64,000 nt of DNA from Kocuria sp. (GTDB lineage: Bacteria > Actinomycetota > Actinomycetes > Actinomycetales > Micrococcaceae), in the NCBI RefSeq assembly GCF_030538595.1, contig NZ_JAUNTS010000002.1, forward strand, positions 62,001-126,000, given 5' to 3'. The notes under the pieces were generated by a model that saw nothing but the letters and a program-made list of their open reading frames with translations, was not told where the DNA came from and ran no database searches. A program made the position numbers and the translations under genes. Each line of letters starts with the position of its first letter. The stretch's first letter is position 1. Below, piece after piece: positions 7,297-15,300 of the stretch.

Positions 7297-9027
7297 GTGA
7301 GAACCACTGACCTGACACCGCAGACCCGCCAGCACGCTCTGGACCAGATGGCTTCCGGCCAACCGTTGGACATCCTGGTGATCGGCGGCGGTATCACAGG
7401 TGCAGGTATTGCCCTGGACGCAGCCACACGCGGCCTGCGCACGGGCGTGGTTGAGGCGCAGGACTGGGCAGGTGGAACCTCCCGCTGGTCCTCCAAACTG
7501 GTGCACGGCGGGTTGCGCTACCTGCAGCAGCTGGATTTCAAATTGGTGGCAGAAGCCCTCAGCGAGCGCGAACGTTTGCTCTACACCCTGGCCCCACACC
7601 TGGTGAAGCCCGTCCCGTTTCTGTACCCCATCACCCGCCGTGTGTGGGAGCGCCCTTACGTGACCGCTGGCATCGGGCTCTACGACACTTTGGCCCACCT
7701 GGGCTCCAAGGTGGCTTCCATGCCGTTCCACCGGCACTTGAGCCAACGCGGTGTGAGCAAGGCATTTCCCAGCATCAAGCCCGGAGCCATGGTGGGCGCC
7801 GTCAAGTACTGGGACGGTCGAGTGGACGATGCCCGCCTGGTCATGACCTTGATCCGGACCGCTGTGGGGTACGGCGCACTGGCTGCCTCCCGGACGCGGG
7901 TGACCGGGTTGCTGAAAAACGACGACGGCCACGTCACCGGTGCGCAGGTCACCGACCTGGAAACCAACACGTCTTTTGACATCCACGCCAAGAAGGTCAT
8001 CACGGCAACTGGCGTGTGGACCGAACAAACCCAGGACATGGCTCAGACCGATGGCGGTCTGAAGGTCTTGGCCTCCAAGGGAATCCACATTGTGGTCCCG
8101 CGTGAGCGTATCCACGGGGAGGTGGGGCTGATCCTTCAGACGGAAAAATCCGTGCTGTTCGTGATTCCCTGGGAGCACTACTGGATCATCGGAACCACTG
8201 ACACCCCCTACGAGCAGGACATTGCTGCCCCAGTGGCCACAGGTGCTGACATTGATTACGTGATCGAGCACGCCAATGTGGTCCTGGACGAACCGCTGAC
8301 CAGGGACGATGTGATTGGTACCTTTGCCGGCCTGCGGCCTCTGCTGCAACCTGGCGTCAAGAACGGCGCGGAAACGGCTTCCACCAAGGTGTCCCGGGAA
8401 CACACAGTGGCGGAGGTGGTGCCCGGCTTGATCGCCATTGCCGGTGGCAAGCTGACCACGTACCGCGTGATGGCTGAAGATGCCGTGGACTTTGCCCTGG
8501 GAGCGCAACGCGCCAAAGAACTTCCCTCCGTCACGGATCGGACCCTGTTGCAGGGCGCGGACGGCTACCTGCCGCTGACCCGCCAGGTGGGTCAGATAGC
8601 GGCAGCTCACGGCTGGGACGATGACACCGTGACCCATCTTCTGAACCGCTACGGCTCGGGGATCTCGGAGATCGAGGCGCTGGTGGCCGAGCAACCGGAT
8701 CTGGCGCAGCCGTTGACCGGTGCACCCGAGTATCTGCGTGCGGAAGTGGTACAGGCCGCCCGGCATGAAGGTGTGCTGCACCTGGAAGACCTCTTTGAAA
8801 CTCGCACCCGCATGACCTACGACCAGCCAGATCACGGCTTGGCGGCTGTGGAGGAAGTGGCGGACCTGTTGGCCCAGGAATTGGGGTGGGACCCGTCGCG
8901 TCGCACCCGGGAGATCCAGGACTACCGCACACGCTGCGCGGCTGAGGACGCTGCCGCCTTGACCACGGACGACGTCGCAGCGGCAGCGGAGCGGGCCGCG
9001 GCGCCGTCGTTGACCGATCTGGACTGA
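7297..9027 (+). CDS. glpD: Glycerol-3-phosphate dehydrogenase (FAD-dependent)
   Basis: GlpD oxidises sn-glycerol 3-phosphate to dihydroxyacetone phosphate at the membrane, passing electrons to quinone. The protein of about 576 residues has the FAD dinucleotide-binding start DILVIGGGITGAGIALDAATRG and then SRWSSKLVHGGLRYL (about 55-70), a GlpD signature. GGKLTTYRVMAEDAVD lies near 395, followed by the C-terminal GlpD cap domain to residue about 570. The open frame includes an ATG at 7282. I prefer the GTG at 7297 because TTGAGG lies five bases before it, whereas nothing precedes the ATG; the difference is five residues. It is first in glpD-glpF-glpK. Confidence 0.96.
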   Translation: MRTTDLTPQTRQHALDQMASGQPLDILVIGGGITGAGIALDAATRGLRTGVVEAQDWAGGTSRWSSKLVHGGLRYLQQLDFKLVAEALSERERLLYTLAPHLVKPVPFLYPITRRVWERPYVTAGIGLYDTLAHLGSKVASMPFHRHLSQRGVSKAFPSIKPGAMVGAVKYWDGRVDDARLVMTLIRTAVGYGALAASRTRVTGLLKNDDGHVTGAQVTDLETNTSFDIHAKKVITATGVWTEQTQDMAQTDGGLKVLASKGIHIVVPRERIHGEVGLILQTEKSVLFVIPWEHYWIIGTTDTPYEQDIAAPVATGADIDYVIEHANVVLDEPLTRDDVIGTFAGLRPLLQPGVKNGAETASTKVSREHTVAEVVPGLIAIAGGKLTTYRVMAEDAVDFALGAQRAKELPSVTDRTLLQGADGYLPLTRQVGQIAAAHGWDDDTVTHLLNRYGSGISEIEALVAEQPDLAQPLTGAPEYLRAEVVQAARHEGVLHLEDLFETRTRMTYDQPDHGLAAVEEVADLLAQELGWDPSRRTREIQDYRTRCAAEDAAALTTDDVAAAAERAAAPSLTDLD

Positions 9028-9101
9028 TGGACAGCAGCCGGTGGCGGCTGCGCCCAGGACACCCAAGTTTTCCCTACTGATCACACTCAAAGGAGAGATT
9101 C

Positions 9102-9899
9102 ATGATCACTTTGCCCGGGCTGCTGCCCATGGAGACAGCAGCTGATGCGGTGCCGCTGAGCACCGTGTTCGTTTCGGAAGTGCTGGGTACCGGCATGCTC
9201 ACCCTGCTGGGCGTGGGCGTGGTGGCCAACCACCTCCTCGGAAGGACCAAAGGAAACGGCGGCGGCTGGCTGCTGATCAACTTTGGCTGGGGTCTGGCCG
9301 TGTTTGCCGGCGTGTATGTGGGCTGGCAGTCCGGCGCGCATCTGAACCCTGCCGTGACCGTGGGAATCCTGGCCTCCGGCGGTGCGGAATACGCCCCCGG
9401 TGTGGCAGTCAGCCTGGCATCCACCCTGGTCTACTTTGCCGCAGAAATGCTCGGTGCCTTCCTGGGTGCGGTGGTGTGCTGGGTGGCGTACAAGCAGCAC
9501 TACGACGAACCACTGGACCCGGCCGCCAAGCTGGGGACCTTTGCCACGGGCCCGGAGATTCGTTCCTACCCGTGGAACCTGGTGACCGAGGCCATTGCCA
9601 CCTTTGTGCTGGTGTTCGTGATCCTGATGTTCGGCGGCACCCCCTCCGGGCTGGGGCCGCTGGCAGTTGCCCTGCTGGTGGTTGGTATCGGTGCCAGCCT
9701 GGGTGGTCCCACCGGCTACGCCATCAACCCGGCCCGCGACCTTGGGCCGCGTATTGCCCACGCTGTCCTTCCCATCCGCGGGAAGGGCGGCAGCGATTGG
9801 GGCTACGCCTGGGTGCCGGTGGTGGGCCCGCTGATTGGCGCACTGATTGCCGGTGGCATCTTCCAGCTGTACCCGGCCACCAATTTCCCCGCAGGCTGA
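9102..9899 (+). CDS. glpF: Aquaglyceroporin (MIP-family glycerol facilitator)
   Basis: The 265-residue membrane protein of the MIP family lets glycerol diffuse through the cytoplasmic membrane. It has six hydrophobic helices and the two half-helix motifs, GAHLNPAVT (about residue 84) and GYAINPARDLGPR (about 208). The Asp after the second NPAR is the mark of glycerol-conducting members rather than pure water channels. The start ATG at 9102 has AAAGGAGA at good spacing. It lies 74 bases after glpD and 63 before glpK, in line with one operon that imports, phosphorylates and oxidises glycerol. Confidence 0.95.
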   Translation: MITLPGLLPMETAADAVPLSTVFVSEVLGTGMLTLLGVGVVANHLLGRTKGNGGGWLLINFGWGLAVFAGVYVGWQSGAHLNPAVTVGILASGGAEYAPGVAVSLASTLVYFAAEMLGAFLGAVVCWVAYKQHYDEPLDPAAKLGTFATGPEIRSYPWNLVTEAIATFVLVFVILMFGGTPSGLGPLAVALLVVGIGASLGGPTGYAINPARDLGPRIAHAVLPIRGKGGSDWGYAWVPVVGPLIGALIAGGIFQLYPATNFPAG

Positions 9900-9962
9900 T
9901 TGCCCGCCCCGCAACAACCACCCCCAACCGATCCACCACAACGACGTGAGGAGTCGAATCCC

Positions 9963-11528
9963 ATGAGCACCGAATCCCAGACCCAGACCAATCTGGAAAA
10001 CAAGGATCACGATCAAGCCCAGTACGTGATGGCCATTGACCAGGGCACCACCAGTTCCCGGGCCATCATTTTCAACCACGCCGGGGAGATTGTGTCCACG
10101 GGCCAGTTGGAACACGAGCAGATCTTCCCCAAAGCGGGTTGGGTGGAGCACGACCCCCAGGAGATCTGGCGCAACGTGCGCAAGGTGGTGGCTGATGCCC
10201 TGGCAGTGGCCGAGCTGACGGCGGCTGACCTGGCCGCCGTCGGGATCACCAACCAGCGTGAAACAGCTGTGGTGTGGGACAAGAACACCGGCGAGCCGGT
10301 CTACAACGCCATCGTCTGGCAGGACACCCGCACCGCCAAGCTGGCAGAACAGCTGGGCGGGGAGGAAGGCGCTGACAAGTACAAGGACCGTGTGGGTCTG
10401 CCGCTGGCCAGCTACTTCTCCGGCCCCAAGATTTCCTGGATCCTGGACAACGTTGAGGGTGCACGCGAAAAAGCAGAAGCCGGGGACTTGTTGTTCGGCA
10501 ACACCGACTCCTGGCTGGTGTGGAACATGACCGGTGGTGCCAACGGCGGCGTTCACGTCACGGATGTCACCAACGCCTCCCGCACCATGCTGATGAACCT
10601 GGACACCTTGGACTGGAATGCGGAGATCGCTGAGGACATGGGGGTTCCGCTGTCCATGCTTCCGGAGATTCGTTCCTCCTCTGAGGTGTACGGCCACGGC
10701 CGGCAGGCAGGCTTTTTGCGTGATGTTCCCATCTCCGGAATCCTCGGTGATCAGCAAGCCGCCATGTTCGGCCAAGCCTGCTTTGAACCGGGCATGGGCA
10801 AGAACACCTACGGCACGGGCTCCTTTGTGCTGATGAACGTGGGCAATGAGGTGGTCCACTCCGAGCACGGGCTGCTTTCCACCGTGTGCTACAAGCTCGG
10901 CGACCAGGACCCGGTGTACGCCTTGGAGGGCTCCATTGCGGTGACAGGCTCGCTGATCCAGTGGTTGCGGGACAACCTGGGCTTGTTCTCGGACGCTTCC
11001 CAGGTGGAAGCGCTGGCGCAGGAGGTCGAGGACAACGGCGGTGCGTACTTTGTGCCTGCCTTCTCTGGCCTATTTGCACCGTACTGGCGCGACGACGCCC
11101 GCGGCGCCCTGGTTGGGCTGACCCGTTACGTCAACAAGTCCCACATTGCCCGCGCGGCATTGGAGGCAACGGCCTACCAGTCCCGCGAGGTCATCGAGGC
11201 CATGAACAAGGACTCGGATGTTGACATGCAGGAACTCAAGGTGGATGGCGGTATGACTGCCAACGAACTCCTGATGCAGTTCCAGTCGGACCAACTGAGC
11301 ATCCCGGTGATTCGCCCCAAGGTCACGGAAACCACGGCGTTGGGTGCTGCCTACGCTGCGGGGATCGCGGTTGGCTTCTGGAGCGGTACGGAGGATGTTG
11401 CCGCCAACTGGGCGGAGGACACCCGCTGGGAGCCGCAGGAGGAGGCAGAGACCACCGCCAAGTACTTCCGCAACTGGCAGAAGGCCGTGACCAAGACCTT
11501 CGACTGGGTGGACGAGGACGTCGACTGA
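9963..11528 (+). CDS. glpK: Glycerol kinase
   Basis: GlpK phosphorylates glycerol to glycerol 3-phosphate with ATP in the cytosol, trapping it for GlpD. The 521-residue protein has the FGGY-kinase start [14 protein letters not shown] (about 24-37), the substrate segment [12 protein letters not shown], the central [16 protein letters not shown] and [13 protein letters not shown], and the C-terminal [15 protein letters not shown] chose the ATG at 9963, which has GTGAGGAG upstream; the frame is open for 21 more codons but they are not conserved-looking. It is the last gene of the glp operon and is followed after 15 bases by a 29-bp palindrome. Confidence 0.97.
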   Translation: MSTESQTQTNLENKDHDQAQYVMAIDQGTTSSRAIIFNHAGEIVSTGQLEHEQIFPKAGWVEHDPQEIWRNVRKVVADALAVAELTAADLAAVGITNQRETAVVWDKNTGEPVYNAIVWQDTRTAKLAEQLGGEEGADKYKDRVGLPLASYFSGPKISWILDNVEGAREKAEAGDLLFGNTDSWLVWNMTGGANGGVHVTDVTNASRTMLMNLDTLDWNAEIAEDMGVPLSMLPEIRSSSEVYGHGRQAGFLRDVPISGILGDQQAAMFGQACFEPGMGKNTYGTGSFVLMNVGNEVVHSEHGLLSTVCYKLGDQDPVYALEGSIAVTGSLIQWLRDNLGLFSDASQVEALAQEVEDNGGAYFVPAFSGLFAPYWRDDARGALVGLTRYVNKSHIARAALEATAYQSREVIEAMNKDSDVDMQELKVDGGMTANELLMQFQSDQLSIPVIRPKVTETTALGAAYAAGIAVGFWSGTEDVAANWAEDTRWEPQEEAETTAKYFRNWQKAVTKTFDWVDEDVD

Positions 11529-11543
11529 CCCCTCCTTCCTTGA

Positions 11544-11608
11544 CTGCCGAGTGTCCGAGTTTGGTCGTTTCAGTGGGCTTGAAACGACCAAACTCGGACA
11601 CTCGGCAG
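11544..11608. repeat. Palindrome A1: perfect 29-bp inverted repeat between glpK and the DUF559 gene
   Basis: The left arm (11544-11572) begins CTGCCGAGTGTCCGAG and the right arm (11580-11608) is its exact reverse complement, with a 7-base loop. It ends four bases from the stop codon of the minus-strand DUF559 gene and 15 bases from that of glpK, so it could serve as a two-way terminator. There is no T-tract. A closely related copy (A2) lies on the other side of the DUF559 gene. Confidence 0.9.
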
Positions 11609-11612
11609 AGTC

Positions 11613-12578
11613 TTAGGGGCGTAGGAGCCAACGCTCCAGGGCGGCCAGACGCGTGGTGTCCCGTAAGTCATCAACGACGACGAAGCGCACGTCCCATCCG
11701 TCGTCGCGCAAATCTGTAAATCGGCCCATCTCATCACGATATTGACGCCAATTGCGTTGATGGATTTCACCGTTGTACTCCAGGGCCTTTTTGCGGTGAG
11801 GCCAGGCCAAGTCCAGGTAAACCAGCCTTCCGTTACGCAGCACAATCCTGTAGTCGTGGATCGGTTCTTCCACTCCGCAAGACAGAGCGAACAGGCGCAG
11901 TACGGTTTCCATCGGTGAACGCACTCCTGGGCGACTGCGTTCAACAGCCAGATGTAGCCGCGCTTTGCCCCTGGCCCCGTTGGGGATTTTTGCCATGTGA
12001 CGGTCGAGTGTTTCCGGCAGCAGTGGCGCGGGGCGGCCGAACTGGTCCACCACGTTTGAGAGAACGTGGTCGACCGCCACCACGCTGCGCCAGCCCACCA
12101 GCCACTCCTGCAGCATCAGCAGAGTTTCCAGGCCACCGGTCACACATGAATCCCAGGAGCCTTCTTGGTCGTACAGGGCCCGGCGTCGTCTTCTGAGACT
12201 GAGCTCAGTACGTCCCCGGTTGCGAGTGCTCTCAGGTACGGCTAATTGCGGTAGCTGCGGAGTGGGGCGTGCGGCCGAAGATTCGCGCAGAACATCGTCC
12301 AACCAGTGCATTCCAGCCATGAGAGGGATGCCGAACATTTGCGCAGCTGAGATTCCAGCCACCGCAGACCCAGGTCCGAACATAGGTTGTGCCAAGGCTG
12401 CAATCTCCCAGTCGGCAAGATCTGAACGCTGCATCGGTGAGTCGAACCGGGCCCACAGCCCGTGGGCCAGCTGCACCATGTGCGGGTCGCGGGTCATGGC
12501 GTGGGTGGAAGAAGGCCAGTCTGCGGCTCGCAGAACGGTGGGTTGGGCGAATCGAGGTGTTTGGGGCATGAGAAGCAT
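11613..12578 (-). CDS. DUF559-type protein with predicted restriction-endonuclease-like C-terminus (copy A)
   Basis: The 321-residue protein has an N-terminal region with GISAAQMFGIPLM, like the first domain of many actinobacterial DUF559/AbiEi-like proteins. The C-terminal DUF559 (Vsr-like, PD-(D/E)XK fold) domain has candidate active residues D256 (YLDLAW) and E267 (ALEYNG) and then GWDVRFVVVDDL. It is homologous to the gene at 59476-60459: the same domain order, D-x10-E spacing and ending. A -10 TAGCGT lies exactly seven bases before the ATG, so the message is probably leaderless, which fixes the start at 12578. It may be a nuclease linked to the flanking palindromes; that is inference. 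It could instead be a solitary defence or TA-related protein. Function unknown. Confidence 0.78.
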   Translation of the reverse strand: MLLMPQTPRFAQPTVLRAADWPSSTHAMTRDPHMVQLAHGLWARFDSPMQRSDLADWEIAALAQPMFGPGSAVAGISAAQMFGIPLMAGMHWLDDVLRESSAARPTPQLPQLAVPESTRNRGRTELSLRRRRRALYDQEGSWDSCVTGGLETLLMLQEWLVGWRSVVAVDHVLSNVVDQFGRPAPLLPETLDRHMAKIPNGARGKARLHLAVERSRPGVRSPMETVLRLFALSCGVEEPIHDYRIVLRNGRLVYLDLAWPHRKKALEYNGEIHQRNWRQYRDEMGRFTDLRDDGWDVRFVVVDDLRDTTRLAALERWLLRP

Positions 12579-12585
12579 GCTCCGG

Positions 12586-12628
12586 ACGCTAATCGCAGGA
12601 GCCTGGACATCGGGGAGTTATCCACAGG
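12586..12628 (-). promoter_or_regulatory. Shared promoter module of DUF559 copy A (15-nt element plus TAGCGT)
   Basis: On the gene strand CCTGTGGATAACTCC (12628 to 12614) is followed after 22 bases by TAGCGT (12591 to 12586), then seven bases to ATG. Copy B has the same 15-mer, a 21-base gap, TAGCGT and seven bases to its ATG. Read on the plus strand, the element contains TTATCCACA, identical to the classical DnaA box. Confidence 0.65.
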
Positions 12629-12687
12629 CCATCCGGGGTGGACAGGGTAACCAAGAGCACATCACCAAGCTGTGGAGGAACCTACCC

Positions 12688-12752
12688 CTGCCGAGTGTCC
12701 GATTTTGGACGTTTCAAGCTCACTGAAACGACCAAACTCCGACACTCGGCAG
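12688..12752. repeat. Palindrome A2: imperfect 29-bp inverted repeat related to A1
   Basis: Arms at 12688-12716 and 12724-12752 with a 7-base loop. The left arm begins CTGCCGAGTGTCCGA, as in A1; the arms differ from perfect pairing at two positions. It lies about 110 bases upstream of the DUF559 start, so copy A sits between two members of one palindrome family. Confidence 0.85.
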
Positions 12753-13033
12753 TCAGGGGAGGGAGGGGTAGGAGGGGGTGGCCTGGTATGGTTGTGCGGT
12801 CGGTCGGCAAGGACCTCGACTGCGCATGTCCATTTTCGTGAGCCTCAACCACTCATCTGGATGCGTGCAGCTGGGACCTGTAGCTCTGTGGGATTGCGGC
12901 TGATCCCCACCTCTCCGCGTGGACCGAATCCACGTCCCGGAGGCCGAACCGAACAGTTCACGGCGCTCGCCGCCTTGCTCCCGCACCAGCGGTGACAACG
13001 ACGAGCGCCCACCGCATGAAAGGTGACACATCA
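12753..13033 (+). other. rpsD upstream region and leader (no gene)
   Basis: This 281-base stretch between palindrome A2 and rpsD holds no convincing reading frame. An extended -10-like TGGTATGGT lies at 12784-12792 with no clear -35. If used, it gives a leader of about 235 bases. Within it CGTGGA-CCGAA-TCCACG (12918-12934) can form a tight hairpin. A long leader could allow S4 autoregulation, but I recognise no known S4-binding structure. Confidence 0.35.
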
Positions 13034-13669
13034 GTGTCTGACAACGCATTGCGTGCGCGCCGCCAGGTGCGCAAGTCCCGTGCCCTGGGCATCGCCCTGA
13101 CGCCCAAGGCCGAGAAGTACTTTGAGCGCCGTCCCTACGGTCCCGGTGAGCACGGCCGTGCCCGCCGCAAGGCTGATTCGGACTACAAGGTTCGTCTGTT
13201 GGAGAAGCAGCGCCTGCGCGCCCAGTACAACATCCGCGAGAAGCAGATGCACCGCGCCTACGTGGAGGCCAAGCGCCGCGAGGGCCAGACCGGTGAAAAC
13301 CTGATCCAGTTGCTGGAATCCCGCCTGGACGCTTTGGTCCTGCGCGCCGGATTCGCCCGCACCATGGCTCAGGCCCGCCAGATGGTGGTGCACCGTCACA
13401 TCCTGGTCAACGGCCAGCGTGTGGATCGCCCCTCCTACATGGTCAAGCCGGGTCAGATGATCCACGTTCACGAAAAGTCCGAGAAAATGGTCCCCTTCCA
13501 GGTTGCCGCCACCGGCGCGCACCAGGACGTGCTGCCCAAGGTTCCGGCTTACCTGAACGTTGACATCGACAAGCTGCAGGCAACCTACACTCGCCTTCCC
13601 GAGCGCTCCGAGGTCCCCGTGACCTGCGAAGAGCAGCTTGTGGTCGAGTACTACGCCCGTATGGCCTGA
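13034..13669 (+). CDS. rpsD: 30S ribosomal protein S4
   Basis: S4 binds 16S rRNA early in 30S assembly. From the GTG at 13034 the protein has 211 residues. The N-terminal part (about 1-90) ends in YNIREKQ and the S4 RNA-binding domain follows (about 98-160: RLDALVLRAGFARTMAQARQMV, then HRHILVNGQRV). There is no cysteine in the N-terminal region, so this is the zinc-free (C-) form. Start choice: AAAGGTGA ends seven bases before GTG 13034; an upstream ATG in frame at 12992 has no ribosome binding site. It stands alone rather than in the alpha operon, as is usual in actinobacteria, and is followed by a strong palindrome. Confidence 0.97.
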   Translation: MSDNALRARRQVRKSRALGIALTPKAEKYFERRPYGPGEHGRARRKADSDYKVRLLEKQRLRAQYNIREKQMHRAYVEAKRREGQTGENLIQLLESRLDALVLRAGFARTMAQARQMVVHRHILVNGQRVDRPSYMVKPGQMIHVHEKSEKMVPFQVAATGAHQDVLPKVPAYLNVDIDKLQATYTRLPERSEVPVTCEEQLVVEYYARMA

Positions 13670-13737
13670 TCTGCAACGATTGGCCTGATTGCAACAACTG
13701 GCATGGTCTGCAAAGGCTGGCCTGATTGCAATACGAC
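13662..13737 (+). repeat. Degenerate ~19-nt tandem repeat after rpsD
   Basis: TGGCCTGAT recurs at 13662, 13681 and 13719, with a weaker related unit near 13703 (TGGTCTGCAAA). Most units continue with TGCAA. The first unit includes the rpsD stop codon. It resembles the ~20-nt period repeats elsewhere in the window. Confidence 0.5.
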
Positions 13738-13758
13738 GGCGGCCCCCGCCTCCGTGCG

Positions 13759-13844
13759 CCGGGCTCGCCGTTGGCAAACAAGCTACCCCCGTACCGTTCT
13801 CGGTGCGGGGGTAGCTTGTTTGCCAACGGCTCTGATGAGCCCGG
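13759..13844. terminator. Palindrome D: 86-base compound hairpin downstream of rpsD
   Basis: A perfect 25-bp stem (13767-13791 with 13806-13830) has a further ACCG/CGGT pairing inside its loop and an outer CCGGGCTC/GAGCCCGG pairing (13759-13766 with 13837-13844). It probably ends the rpsD transcript, although there is no T-tract. Its size and perfection resemble the palindromes beside the DUF559 genes, but no such gene is near. Confidence 0.7.
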
Positions 13845-13910
13845 TCGGGCTGCCCGGAAGACCGCCCGTGATTCTCCAACGTCCGCGCGGCAAGGGATGT
13901 CAGGAGAATC

Positions 13911-13929
13911 GTGACCAATTGGTTACAGT
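13911..13929. promoter_or_regulatory. 16-bp palindrome overlapping a -10-like site upstream of the DUF948 gene
   Basis: GTGACCAATTGGTTAC (13911-13926) is symmetric at 14 of 16 positions, around AATT. It overlaps TACAGT (13924-13929), a plausible -10. An 8-bp inverted repeat GATTCTCC/GGAGAATC (13870-13877 and 13903-13910) lies just upstream. This suggests an operator; the regulator is unknown. Confidence 0.35.
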
Positions 13930-14066
13930 AGATGCGCATTGACGCGCCCGCTCTAACACCGTCGGTCCCGGACCAACGCAGACGGTCCACTGCGGCAAGC
14001 CCATTGCAGCGCACCGTCCGAACAGCAGTGCGCTGCCCGATCCAGCTACAGGAGCCCTTCAAGCCC

Positions 14067-14819
14067 ATGACCGGTGGAGATATTGCGGGCCTGATCGCCG
14101 CGGGCGTTTTTGCCATCCTGGTGGCGCTGCTGGCCGTTCCGATCATCAAGTTGGGTCGCGTTTTTGACGAGTTGCGCATCTGGATTCGTGATCTCAATGA
14201 CGAAACCGAGCCGCTGATTGATGAAGTGGTGCGCACCGTTGCCACCACCAACTCCCAGTTGGAGAAGGTGGACGGCATCACGGACAACGTTTCAGATGCT
14301 TCCGCCAACGTGTCCGCCATGACCTCCTTGGTTGCCTCCACAGTGGGGCAGCCGATCATCAAGGTGGCCGCGTTCTCCTCGGGTGTTCGCCGCGCGTTCA
14401 GCCCGGAAGCTGCACGCGCCCGGCGTCAGCAGGAGCGAAACATGCGCACCGCCACGGCACCCGCCCACGACGACGTCGCCGGCTTCAGTGCCGCTGAAAC
14501 CGCACCGGAGTCTGGTGCCGCGGATGCTGAGCCAAGATCTGCGGCCAGACCGTGGTGGGAAGGCACGGAGTTCGACACACCTGCGGCTTCTGCAGGAGCC
14601 TCCGAGACCCGGGACAGTGCAGCCACCGAGGGTCACGAGTCCGAGGTTCCCGAGGTGATCGAGCCCGAGATTGTTGAGGGGGACTCAACTCCGGGGTCGG
14701 ATCATGCAGACCAGCCTGTACGGGGCGCCCGGCACCGCGCAGGAGAATCCCATGGGGCTGCCAGGTTGGCCGATGACAATGAGTTCTTGGACGGTGCACA
14801 ACCCGGGGGGAATTCATGA
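14067..14819 (+). CDS. DUF948 domain membrane-anchored protein
   Basis: The 250-residue protein starts with a membrane segment (about 6-28: IAGLIAAGVFAILVALLAVPIIKL). A DUF948-type coiled segment follows (about 30-110) and then a long acidic tail, probably disordered, rich in Ala, Glu, Pro and Ser. The frame is open from 13932, but the ATG at 14067 begins directly with the conserved membrane helix and has AGGAG upstream at a rather long spacing. The next gene overlaps its stop by four bases (ATGA). In Micrococcales such a pair commonly lies between rpsD and alaS. The function is unknown; an envelope-associated role is only suggested by the anchor. Confidence 0.8.
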   Translation: MTGGDIAGLIAAGVFAILVALLAVPIIKLGRVFDELRIWIRDLNDETEPLIDEVVRTVATTNSQLEKVDGITDNVSDASANVSAMTSLVASTVGQPIIKVAAFSSGVRRAFSPEAARARRQQERNMRTATAPAHDDVAGFSAAETAPESGAADAEPRSAARPWWEGTEFDTPAASAGASETRDSAATEGHESEVPEVIEPEIVEGDSTPGSDHADQPVRGARHRAGESHGAARLADDNEFLDGAQPGGNS

Positions 14820-15190
14820 GTGCTTTGGGCAGATTGGCCCTTCTGGCCGCCGGAGCGGCAGCCGGGGCCGTGGCCACACGGTGGGCGGGCTCCGCTGCGG
14901 GCCGTAAGGTGCTTTCCGAGCTGGCGCCGGGATCACGTGAACCCGCCCCCGAGCTCACGGCCGCGGGGGAGTCCTCAGCAGCGCCACACGGTGCGCAGCA
15001 GACAGGCCGGGAGAACAAGCTGGCCAGCCGATTGCTGCGAATAGCGCAGGATGTGCGGGCCGGATCAGCGCAGCGTGAAGACGAACTGCGGCGGCAGCTC
15101 GGGCTACCTGCACCTGATCAGATTCGCCCCAGGCAGGCTCTGCAGCGCGGTCACCAGGACCGTGACGGGGGTCGGTCACAGTTGCCGTGA
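14816..15190 (+). CDS. Small membrane-anchored protein (DUF6167-like)
   Basis: The 124-residue protein has an N-terminal hydrophobic segment (about 4-24: LGRLALLAAGAAAGAVATRW) and a charged tail. The short motif RIAQDVRAGSAQREDELRRQLGL lies near residues 75-97. The position, overlapping the DUF948 gene and preceding alaS, matches the DUF6167 protein of other Micrococcales; that is the main reason for the name. Function unknown. A five-unit 20-nt repeat begins at its stop codon. Confidence 0.65.
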   Translation: MSALGRLALLAAGAAAGAVATRWAGSAAGRKVLSELAPGSREPAPELTAAGESSAAPHGAQQTGRENKLASRLLRIAQDVRAGSAQREDELRRQLGLPAPDQIRPRQALQRGHQDRDGGRSQLP

Positions 15191-15300
15191 CTCGCCACAG
15201 GTAAGCCTGATCCGCCACAGACAAACTCGATCCGCAGCAAACGGGCTGGATTCGTGGCGAACGTGCCAGATGTGCCGCGAACCCGCCAGATGCACTCAGA
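15191..15300 (+). repeat. Five-unit degenerate tandem repeat with exact 20-nt period before alaS
   Basis: Units start at 15191, 15211, 15231, 15251 and 15271, each exactly 20 nt and each ending GA, with a partial sixth at 15291. Examples are TCCGCCACAGACAAACTCGA and TGTGCCGCGAACCCGCCAGA. Identity between neighbours is modest but the period is exact. The array fills the space between the DUF6167-like stop and alaS. Confidence 0.65.

Noticed and set aside
7261-9090. 609-codon open frame on the minus strand opposite glpD
   Set aside because: It mirrors glpD codon by codon in a high-GC genome, shows no domain and would cover a strongly supported gene.
9087-10868. 593-codon open frame on the minus strand opposite glpF-glpK
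   Set aside because: Antisense shadow; it crosses the gap between two well-supported genes and has a His/Gly-rich composition typical of such shadows.
11544-11608. Palindrome A1 as nothing more than a glpK terminator
   Set aside because: Termination is likely one effect, but the related copy A2 upstream of the DUF559 gene and the same layout at locus B are not explained by termination alone.
12753-13033. tRNA or small RNA gene upstream of rpsD
   Set aside because: No cloverleaf or known RNA pattern could be drawn; only one short hairpin is evident.
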